The translations under genes were made by a program, and so were the position numbers. Below the pieces are notes generated by a model, which worked only from the letters and a program-made list of their open reading frames with translations, ran no database searches and was not told where the DNA came from. This document shows positions 1-6,292 of a stretch of 11,771 nucleotides of DNA, piece by piece; within the stretch, counting starts at the first letter, position 1; each line of letters begins with the position of its first letter. The stretch comes from Nitrososphaeria archaeon (GTDB lineage Archaea; Thermoproteota; Nitrososphaeria; Conexivisphaerales; UBA164): the NCBI GenBank assembly GCA_029775955.1, contig JARVJW010000097.1, positions 1 to 11,771 of the forward strand, read 5' to 3'.

Positions 1-2
1 TT

Positions 3-98
3 CCAACAGGGAACGCAAGCAGTGTCGAGGAACTGAAAACATTGCACAGGGGAAGCCGATATAGGTTGGATGTCACAATAGCATTTATTGCATCTTGA
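3..98 (+). other. possible C-terminal tail of a convergent plus-strand ORF; otherwise unassigned 84-base edge
   Basis: The first 84 bases precede the stop codon of the minus-strand GH57 gene. One plus-strand frame stays open from base 3 to a TGA at 96-98 (31 codons) and would overlap the GH57 stop by 14 bases in a convergent arrangement; another frame is open only to 62-64. The peptide contains SSVEELKTLHRGSR, which is hydrophilic and not recognisable to me as any family. Thirty-one open codons can occur by chance, so this is only a possible gene tail. I see no hairpin-plus-T-tract terminator for the minus-strand operon here. Confidence 0.2.
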
Positions 99-1197
99 TG
101 TCCTGCATGACATTCATGAAACTCAGAAAGGCATAGTAGGGGGATTTATATGGATTGAAGTATTCATGCACTGTGATATCCTGTGAAGTTCCTGTCGACA
201 TATAATAAAGGTGGTCTGAAGTCTGCAGGCTCCTCCAAACATGATCCTTCTTGTCAATCCGTTTCAGCTCACTGAATGCCTGCTTCTGCATTTCATTTCC
301 AAGCCATGGAGAAAGGTCTCTCCTGGTATCAGCCCACGAAGTTATTTCTGGAACGCTGATCGTTTGGCTCTTTTCAAACATTCTGTCAGCCTCTTCAAGT
401 GTGACCATCTCTATACCTCTCCCTTTAAGCTCCTTTGGCAGTGCCCTAACAAATTCAAATATACCAGTTTCAGCAACCTGATGCTCTCCAAACGTTTCAA
501 AATCCATAAATAGATTTGCTATGTTGCCCGGGGTCTCGCTTATCCATCTAGCATACTTGTCAGCTGTAAGAGGATATTCTGGCCATTCCCAGTTTGAAAA
601 CCTAAATGATATGTCATCGCTTAACCTGTAATTCCTCAGGAACAACGAAATGCCAGATTTTGCCCTGTAAATGTAATTTGGGGAATGCCTGCTTATAATG
701 TAATCTGTGCCCTCAGCAAGCACTCTTTTGAACCCCATTGACTTCACTGCATCCGCAATTTTATCGCTGTATATCAGTTCAGTGTTCCTGAACGATTCAG
801 GTTTAACGCCAAATTCCCTTTTTAGGGCGCTCACCTGCTGCTTTACCTGTTCAGCAAACTCACTCTCATTCCAAATCGAAGCCAAGCTGTGGTAGTACGT
901 TTCAGCTACCGCTTCTGAGAGCCCTGATTTGAAATATGACTTAAACTCATCAATTGATTCAGGCGCATATTCCTTCGCCTGTTCCATAAATGTCCCTGAA
1001 AGGGAAACGCTTGCCTTTACACCACTTTCCATAAATACTTTAAGCGCTGGCACATAGCATTTTTTTGTTACCCTCTGCATTATTTCATAATTTTTCTCAT
1101 CCCAGAAATAGCTGTGTGAATGGCCTATTTCCTTCATGCTGTACCTCCTTAAACGCCTTGGCTGGTGAACCTCCAAAAATATTGCGATTGTATTCAT
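85..1197 (-). CDS. GH57 family glycoside hydrolase (alpha-amylase / 4-alpha-glucanotransferase type)
   Basis: This 370-residue cytoplasmic protein (no signal peptide) carries the five conserved GH57 regions. The HQP motif is at residues 11-13. GTFMEQ (69-73 region) is region 2. FRNTELIYSD (137-146) carries the likely catalytic nucleophile E140. MDFETFGEH (231-239) carries the likely acid/base D232. TSDHLYYMSTG (326-336) is region 5. From memory this pattern matches the Methanocaldococcus MJ1611 alpha-amylase-like group rather than GH57 branching enzymes, which are longer (over 500 residues). Expected chemistry is retaining cleavage or transfer of alpha-1,4-glucan. Its ATG overlaps the TGA of the upstream glycosyltransferase in ATGA (1194-1197), with a weak AGGT before it, so translation is probably coupled. 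Being last in a GDE-GT-GH57 unit suggests an intracellular glycogen role. Hydrolase versus transferase cannot be decided from sequence. Confidence 0.9.
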   Translation of the reverse strand: MNTIAIFLEVHQPRRLRRYSMKEIGHSHSYFWDEKNYEIMQRVTKKCYVPALKVFMESGVKASVSLSGTFMEQAKEYAPESIDEFKSYFKSGLSEAVAETYYHSLASIWNESEFAEQVKQQVSALKREFGVKPESFRNTELIYSDKIADAVKSMGFKRVLAEGTDYIISRHSPNYIYRAKSGISLFLRNYRLSDDISFRFSNWEWPEYPLTADKYARWISETPGNIANLFMDFETFGEHQVAETGIFEFVRALPKELKGRGIEMVTLEEADRMFEKSQTISVPEITSWADTRRDLSPWLGNEMQKQAFSELKRIDKKDHVWRSLQTSDHLYYMSTGTSQDITVHEYFNPYKSPYYAFLSFMNVMQDIKMQ

Positions 1198-2384
1198 TTT
1201 GACCTGTACACCTTAAGGGTTTCATCAGCAGCCCTTTTCCAGGTGAATTGCTTGGACTCCAGTACGCCCTCCATTCCCAGCGTTGACCTGAGGCCACTGT
1301 ACTTTACTATACCTACAATGTACTCAGCGATCATATCCGTGTCCCAGAAATCAGCCTTCAGCACGTTTCTCAACGATTCACCAACACCGGTTGTCTTGCT
1401 TATAATTGCCGGGGTTCCAGAACTCATTGATTCCAACACGGTAATTCCAAAAGGTTCTGAAACAGCAGGTAGAACAAATGCATCACTGCTCCTGTACAGG
1501 TTAAGTGCCTCATTAAGGTCTATGAAACCAGTAAATCTATAGCTATCATGGGGCAGCGCTGACTCTGCCTTCTCCTTAGTTTTATTTAGGAGGTCGCCAA
1601 TGCCAGCAATTACAAATTTAATCCCGGGATGCATGTCTATTGCCTTTGATGCTGCTTCAATAAAAAACTCGGGTCCCTTTTGGGCGGTTATCCTTCCAAA
1701 GTACAGCACCCTTCCAGTTGAGTGATAATTCCTGGGCGGGAGTTCAAGAAAGTGCCTTCCAACGCCGTTGTGCACAACAAAAATTTTTTCTTTTGGGATG
1801 CCATATGTATCAACAATCATCTTTTTTGTATATTGGGATACGGCTATGATCCTGTCAGCCTCCCTCATGCCATCCTTTTCTATATCCATTATCCACTTTT
1901 GAGGATAAAAGCCGCCTGACCTATCCATTTCTGTGCTGTGGACTGTAACTATAAGTGGCACTCTGAACCTTTCCTTGATTTTTATTCCAGCCCTAAACGT
2001 GATCCAGTCATGGCAGTGAACTATGTCAGCTCCATTAATGTCAATTTTATCAAATGCCCTGTTGTACCTCTCTACAGCATCGTAAAAATTGTATTCGCTC
2101 GCCCCGATTTCCACAAATCTTACGTTAAATGGGTAATAAAGTTGCCAGCTATAATTAAAACCTGACTTGCGCCATACTTTAAATTGGTAGTAGCCATAAA
2201 TACCTGCAAGGTCATTGTTAGCCTTAGATTTTATTGAGTTAAACGGGTAAAGTGGCCCAAGGTGTGGCACGTATACATCTACATCAATCATTTTGGACAA
2301 TTCACTAAACAGGTTGAAGGTGTGTATGCCTAGCCCACCAGAGAAAAAAGGAGGCAGCTCCCAGCCTATTACAGCCACCTTCAT
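1194..2384 (-). CDS. glycogen synthase-like glycosyltransferase (GT4/GT5 type, GT-B fold)
   Basis: This 396-residue GT-B retaining glycosyltransferase probably extends alpha-1,4-glucan from an NDP-glucose donor in the cytoplasm. The N-terminal Rossmann half shows GGLG at residues 16-19 (the acceptor/donor loop typical of glycogen synthases) and HCHDW at 123-127. The C-terminal half shows FGRITAQKG at 229-237, with the Arg and Lys expected to hold donor phosphates (R231, K236). It also has the E-x7-E signature SEPFGITVLES (E310 and E318). Trehalose glycosyltransferring synthase (TreT, GT4) is the main alternative, given a likely trehalase nearby, but the GGLG loop and the GDE/GH57 neighbours favour glycogen synthesis. 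The ATG is preceded by AGGAGGT with an 8-base spacer. A TATA-like stretch lies 27 bases upstream of the same ATG. The 3' end overlaps the GH57 start by 4 bases. Confidence 0.88.
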   Translation of the reverse strand: MKVAVIGWELPPFFSGGLGIHTFNLFSELSKMIDVDVYVPHLGPLYPFNSIKSKANNDLAGIYGYYQFKVWRKSGFNYSWQLYYPFNVRFVEIGASEYNFYDAVERYNRAFDKIDINGADIVHCHDWITFRAGIKIKERFRVPLIVTVHSTEMDRSGGFYPQKWIMDIEKDGMREADRIIAVSQYTKKMIVDTYGIPKEKIFVVHNGVGRHFLELPPRNYHSTGRVLYFGRITAQKGPEFFIEAASKAIDMHPGIKFVIAGIGDLLNKTKEKAESALPHDSYRFTGFIDLNEALNLYRSSDAFVLPAVSEPFGITVLESMSSGTPAIISKTTGVGESLRNVLKADFWDTDMIAEYIVGIVKYSGLRSTLGMEGVLESKQFTWKRAADETLKVYRSK

Positions 2385-2392
2385 TTGAGGGT

Positions 2393-2399
2393 ACCTCCT
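2393..2399 (-). promoter_or_regulatory. strong Shine-Dalgarno site of the glycosyltransferase
   Basis: The minus strand reads AGGAGGT followed by eight bases and the ATG at 2384-2382. This is the longest match to the archaeal anti-SD sequence in the window and fixes the start of the glycosyltransferase. It fits a gene read from a polycistronic transcript starting upstream of GDE. Confidence 0.85.
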
Positions 2400-2405
2400 A
2401 TTTTA

Positions 2406-2416
2406 TTAAATTTAAA
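2406..2416 (-). promoter_or_regulatory. TATA-like element inside the GDE-GT gap
   Basis: The minus strand reads TTTAAATTTAA, centred 27 bases before the glycosyltransferase ATG, within the 40-base gap after the GDE stop codon. The spacing equals that of the leaderless promoters elsewhere in the window, so it could start a leaderless GT-GH57 mRNA. It is equally possible that it is only AT-rich spacer, because the gene also has a strong ribosome site. Confidence 0.4.
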
Positions 2417-2424
2417 TGTAAGCA

Positions 2425-4233
2425 TCATTTCTCAATAAGCTGCAGGTCCTCATAGTATGCCCTTATTATCTCCCCATAGCTCCAAGCTTGCATTATGCAA
2501 CCCCGTTGTTCATGTGGCTCATCGCCGTCAAATATCTCAGGTATGGTCCTGAGAGACATGAGCGGTTTAAATTGTTCTAAAAGCTCATTTCTGCTTATGC
2601 CACTTTTTACAGCAGCTGTTATATAAGGACCAGCAAGCCAGGGCCAAACTGAACCATTGTGGTACGCCATATCACGATGGTACTGGTCCCCTTCATATTT
2701 GCCAACGTATTTTGGGTCATCTGGGGAAAGTGACCTCAGCCCATAGCCTGTAAGTAACTTTGCCTTAACTGCCCCAGAATAGCTCGAAAAGTTATCTAAA
2801 ACAGGAAATGGAAGTGAAAAAGCAAACACAAAGTTTGGCCTGAGGCTCCTGTCATCTGGGTCAACTGTGTCCAATACATGGTTGCCCTCAATGAATTTTT
2901 CCTTAAACTCTTCCTTTATGGCTGAAATCATTGAGCTTAAATTCTCGGGAAACTTCAGGTTAAGCTCCTCAGCAAAGTGCTTTGCTGTTGCAAGCGCATT
3001 GTACCACAAGGCATTAACTTCAACTGGCAGGCCGGTGCGTGGGGTGAATATCACGTTGTCAGTCCTTGCATCCATCCATGTGAGCTGAGGCTCCTTCACC
3101 CTTATCAGGTTACCCTCAAGCCCGACATGTTCATTGCCATTAATGTAAGAATTAATTATATTTAACACAGCAGGGTAAAGTTTTTTAACTGTGCTTTTTT
3201 CAGCAGTGTACTTATAGTACTTGTACAGTGCGTAAATAAACCAGAGTGAAGAATCTGCTGATAAATTGTTTGCAGTAACAGTAGCCGGCAACATGCCACC
3301 ATGTATCATTGCGCCATATTTTTCCAGAATTTTTTTTGCTAGTCTGCGCCTCCTTGTTACAAGGAGAAGGCCTGGCATGGAGACCATCGTGTCCCTTGAC
3401 CATGGCCCAAACCAGTAGAAACCTGCAATTATGTCATCTCTTGTTAAAAATACTGTCGATTTTTTTACTATTGTAATTAATCCACCATTTGACGAAGATT
3501 GTGCCATAAGCATTCTGGCTTTTACATGCTTGAAACTTTCAGGCATGCCTTCAGAACAGGAAATCTTAACTTCAAAAGGTGCTTGTGGGGATTTAATTTC
3601 AAAATGCCCCGGGTGGTAAAGGTCTTCCTCATAGTTTGACCCCCTTTCCATGTCCAGCGGATACTGAAAGTTATAGTACCAATCACTGTCCTGAACAAAA
3701 TTTCCCCCAGTTTGTATCATTACATAATCTTCTCCTGACCAAAATTCGTATAAATCATTGTTATTTACAATTTTAACGTTCAAATCCCTCCTTTTCATTG
3801 CCCGGTGGTAGTTCCTGAAAGCAAGCAGGGGATGCAGAAAAATGCTAGACGGTAGGTCACCATTAATTTCGTATCTAATAACTAGCCAGTCATTTTGGGG
3901 GTCCATTACAATCGACTTTACTACACTAACTCCTTCAAGTTTAAAATGAAATGCCGGTATTGGGTAAAGCTCATAACCTTCCAGCAGCTTGTAACCCTCT
4001 GGGTATATAACACCCCTGTAGTAATTTGTATCCAGGTTAAATTTTTTCCCGTTCACTGTGAACTCTTCAAACAGCTTTGACAGCACCACCACCCTTTCAT
4101 AGTTTTCCCCTGACCTTTTTACGCAAAGGCCATGGTAAGTTCTGAGATTTGCAAATGAAGCTGAGGAAGAAGAATAGCTGCCATTCATGTTGCTTAAAAT
4201 CCATTCTTCATTATAATTCAATAATATGCCCAC
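2425..4233 (-). CDS. glycogen debranching enzyme, amylo-alpha-1,6-glucosidase (GH133 type)
   Basis: This 602-residue protein matches the archaeal/bacterial single-function GDE layout. An N-terminal beta-rich GDE_N domain (about 1-240) contains EWILSNMNGSY (10-20) and RTYHGLCV (31-38). An (alpha/alpha)6 glucosidase domain follows (about 265-600). Domain landmarks are GFYWFGPWSRDT (271-282), TWMDAR (385-390; D388 is in the place of the eukaryotic GDE glucosidase acid), PVEVNALWYNAL (403-414), YHNGSVWPWL (524-533) and IPEIFDGDEPHEQRG (564-578). It should remove alpha-1,6-linked glucose from glycogen branch points and release free glucose. The GH13 transferase half found in eukaryotic GDE is absent, so a separate 4-alpha-glucanotransferase may be needed. 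The start is GTG at 4233-4231. The EWI motif begins at residue 10, which leaves little room for a later start; the next Met, M16, would cut the motif. It is the first gene of the minus-strand operon. Confidence 0.9.
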   Translation of the reverse strand: MGILLNYNEEWILSNMNGSYSSSSASFANLRTYHGLCVKRSGENYERVVVLSKLFEEFTVNGKKFNLDTNYYRGVIYPEGYKLLEGYELYPIPAFHFKLEGVSVVKSIVMDPQNDWLVIRYEINGDLPSSIFLHPLLAFRNYHRAMKRRDLNVKIVNNNDLYEFWSGEDYVMIQTGGNFVQDSDWYYNFQYPLDMERGSNYEEDLYHPGHFEIKSPQAPFEVKISCSEGMPESFKHVKARMLMAQSSSNGGLITIVKKSTVFLTRDDIIAGFYWFGPWSRDTMVSMPGLLLVTRRRRLAKKILEKYGAMIHGGMLPATVTANNLSADSSLWFIYALYKYYKYTAEKSTVKKLYPAVLNIINSYINGNEHVGLEGNLIRVKEPQLTWMDARTDNVIFTPRTGLPVEVNALWYNALATAKHFAEELNLKFPENLSSMISAIKEEFKEKFIEGNHVLDTVDPDDRSLRPNFVFAFSLPFPVLDNFSSYSGAVKAKLLTGYGLRSLSPDDPKYVGKYEGDQYHRDMAYHNGSVWPWLAGPYITAAVKSGISRNELLEQFKPLMSLRTIPEIFDGDEPHEQRGCIMQAWSYGEIIRAYYEDLQLIEK

Positions 4234-4257
4234 CGTTTACCAGGATAAATGCATTTC

Positions 4258-4264
4258 TGTAAAT
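4258..4264 (-). promoter_or_regulatory. weak candidate TATA box for the GDE-GT-GH57 operon
   Basis: The minus strand reads ATTTACA centred about 28 bases before the GTG start of GDE. No good ribosome site precedes the GTG, so a leaderless transcript from here is plausible. The match to a TATA box is poor, and half of it lies within a 10-base direct repeat (4261-4270). Confidence 0.35.
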
Positions 4265-4326
4265 CTGCAAAAAAACTGTAACTTGAGCAAAAAGAGTTTT
4301 AAGCAGAGCATCAATAAAATCTGCAA
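4261..4326. repeat. 10-base direct repeat in the divergent promoter, candidate operator pair
   Basis: AAATCTGCAA occurs at 4261-4270 and again at 4317-4326, 56 bases apart start to start. The first copy overlaps the weak TATA candidate of GDE; the second runs into the A of the glucoamylase ATG, which is about where a leaderless transcript would start. The placement at both transcription-control points is what makes it notable; the repeat alone is short. Confidence 0.4.
4291..4303 (+). promoter_or_regulatory. BRE/TATA promoter of glucoamylase
   Basis: AAAGAG (4291-4296), a purine-rich BRE-like stretch, is followed by TTTTAAG (4297-4303), centred 26 bases before the ATG at 4326. No Shine-Dalgarno sequence lies before that ATG, so the mRNA is probably leaderless, starting at or next to the ATG. 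Confidence 0.6.
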
Positions 4327-6251
4327 TGGTTCGTTACCTACCAATTGGAAATAATCGCCTGTTGGTTAGCTTTGACAGTGATTACAGGATAGTAGACATG
4401 TATTATGCACACGATCAGGCGGAAAACCACGCTGTAGGACACCCTTTTAGATATGGCATCTCGGTTGAAGACAATTTCAAATGGATTGACAGATCAATAA
4501 TTAAATACATGGATTATCTTGATGACACGCTGATTAGCGATGTGAAGTATGAAGTCAACAGCATAGACATGAACAGCCAGGACTTTGTTGACGTGTATGA
4601 TGACGTTTATGTAAGAAGGATCTCTGCAAAAAACACAAGCAGCACACCAAAGGAAGTCAAATTCTTCTTTCATCAGGACTTTTATATTTACGGAAACGAC
4701 ATAGGAGATACTGCATTTTATCACCCTCAAATGAATTCTGTGATTCACTATAAGAACAAAAGGCACTTTCTTATATCGACACTTGATGAATCAAACAACT
4801 CCATTGACCAGTATGCAATAGGAATAAAGGGATTTAAGGGGTTTGAGGGCGCATGGAAGGACGCAGAAGACAGCAAGCTATCATTTAACCCTGTCGCAAT
4901 AGGGTCTGTGGATTCAGTTATCGGGCACACGTTGTTCATTTCTCCAAGTAAGTCGAAGGAATTATATTACTTCATAATTGCTCAGGAAAACATGGATTCG
5001 CTCTCCAGGTTAAAAAATGGGCTCAGTTTTGATACGCTCAGGAACATGCTCAAGCGCACTGGCAATTACTGGACTGTATGGAATGAAAAGAAACAGGCGT
5101 CAATACCAAAGGAAATGCTGGCCTTATTTAGGAAATCACAATTTATTATAAGAATTCATATGAACAGCAGGGGAGCCCTGATGGCTTCATCAGACAGCGA
5201 CATACTGAAGAACAGCAGGGACGGGTATTACTATGTTTGGCCAAGGGACGCCGCAATAGCATCTTATGCCCTGACGAATACATTGCATTTTAGCGCAGCC
5301 AGGAAGTTCTATGACTTCGCGCTCTCTGCGATATCGGGTGAAGGCTACTTCTACCACAAGTACCTCCCTGATGGAAACATGGCAAGCAGCTGGATACCTA
5401 GAGTAATAAACAGTGAACCTATAGTTCCAATACAGGAAGATGAAACATCGCTTGTCATATGGTCTCTCTGGCAGTATTATCAACAATCATTCGACATTGA
5501 ATACTTTTTTCCAATTTATGAAAACCTGATAAAAAAGGGCTCCAATTTTCTGCTTGCCTTTGTTGACAGCGATGGATTGCCCAGGGCATCTTATGACCTT
5601 TGGGAAGAGAGATTTGGGGTTCACACTTACACTGTTGCCACAACTTATGCTGCCCTAAAGGCAGCCAGTGAATTTGCAAAGACATTTAAGGAAAATGACC
5701 TTTCAGAAAAGTACAGCCTTGCTGCGGATAAAATGGCATCAGCATTTGAGGACAGGTTTTATTCCCAAGAAAGGGGATACTACGCAAGGGCGATAATAAA
5801 TGGAAGCCCGGACTTTACCGTAGATGCTCAGAACATGGCCCTTTTTCTCTTTGGAATGAAGGACCCTGCTGACCCTAAAGTAAAGTCAAATATGGACGTA
5901 ATAATGCAGAAGCTGTGGGTAAAGGAAATTGGTGGGCTGGCAAGATATGAGGGGGATATGTACCAACGTGTGAAGGAAGACAACCAGATTCCAGGCAATC
6001 CCTGGATAATTACGACGCTATGGGCTTCAAGGTACTTTGCAATGACGGGAAACCGCGATAAATCTATCTTGCTTTTAAAGTGGGTTATTGACCACAGCCA
6101 AAAATCCGGAGTTTTGCCTGAGCAGGTAAATCCTTACGACGGTTCACCATTATCAGTCTCACCACTTATATGGAGCCATGCGGAATATATCATAACTGTG
6201 ATTGAGCTTTTGAATGATAAGGTGCTTTCTGAAACAACCAGTACGGCTTAA
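4326..6251 (+). CDS. GH15 glucoamylase (glucan 1,4-alpha-glucosidase)
   Basis: This 641-residue protein has the two-domain prokaryotic glucoamylase build: an N-terminal super-beta-sandwich (about 1-255) and an (alpha/alpha)6 barrel (about 260-635). Barrel landmarks are YYYVWPRDAA (301-310, substrate-binding Trp-Pro-Arg-Asp), PIQEDETSLVIWSLW (368-382), DLWEER (424-429, general acid E427/E428), and VLPEQVNP (596-603, general base E599) followed by PLIWSHAEY (613-621). It should release beta-D-glucose from non-reducing ends of alpha-glucans. No signal peptide is visible, so it acts inside the cell, consistent with glycogen breakdown rather than starch scavenging. It is divergent from the GDE operon across 92 bases, likely so that synthesis and degradation genes share control. 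The length is normal for the family, and the start is supported by TATA spacing. Confidence 0.92.
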   Translation: MVRYLPIGNNRLLVSFDSDYRIVDMYYAHDQAENHAVGHPFRYGISVEDNFKWIDRSIIKYMDYLDDTLISDVKYEVNSIDMNSQDFVDVYDDVYVRRISAKNTSSTPKEVKFFFHQDFYIYGNDIGDTAFYHPQMNSVIHYKNKRHFLISTLDESNNSIDQYAIGIKGFKGFEGAWKDAEDSKLSFNPVAIGSVDSVIGHTLFISPSKSKELYYFIIAQENMDSLSRLKNGLSFDTLRNMLKRTGNYWTVWNEKKQASIPKEMLALFRKSQFIIRIHMNSRGALMASSDSDILKNSRDGYYYVWPRDAAIASYALTNTLHFSAARKFYDFALSAISGEGYFYHKYLPDGNMASSWIPRVINSEPIVPIQEDETSLVIWSLWQYYQQSFDIEYFFPIYENLIKKGSNFLLAFVDSDGLPRASYDLWEERFGVHTYTVATTYAALKAASEFAKTFKENDLSEKYSLAADKMASAFEDRFYSQERGYYARAIINGSPDFTVDAQNMALFLFGMKDPADPKVKSNMDVIMQKLWVKEIGGLARYEGDMYQRVKEDNQIPGNPWIITTLWASRYFAMTGNRDKSILLLKWVIDHSQKSGVLPEQVNPYDGSPLSVSPLIWSHAEYIITVIELLNDKVLSETTSTA

Positions 6252-6257
6252 TTACAC

Positions 6258-6268
6258 TATATTTATTA
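6258..6268 (+). promoter_or_regulatory. TATA box for the second GH15 gene
   Basis: TATATTTATTA lies just after the glucoamylase stop codon and is centred 29 bases before the ATG at 6293. It shares ATATTTATT with the promoter of the aldehyde dehydrogenase gene (8106-8114). It argues for separate leaderless transcription of this gene from the ATG, and against the upstream TTG at 6278, which lies only about 14 bases from the TATA centre and would precede the expected transcription start. Confidence 0.6.
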
Positions 6269-6292
6269 GCCATATTTTTGCCTATATGGATA

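Noticed and set aside
1..84. Possible second transposase remnant at the left edge
   Set aside because: The short open frame has no motif I can tie to TnpB or another transposase, so flanking of the locus by two elements is not supported.
1165..1542. 125-codon plus-strand open frame across the GT/GH57 junction
   Set aside because: It lies opposite two conserved genes and has no family features; the coding evidence is all on the minus strand.
6271..6280. ATATTTTTG T-tract after the glucoamylase stop as a terminator
   Set aside because: Only five Ts, without a hairpin, and it lies between the TATA box and the start of the next gene; too weak to call.
6285..6287. ATG at 6285 as a start for the second GH15 gene
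   Set aside because: It is in a different reading frame from the conserved protein.
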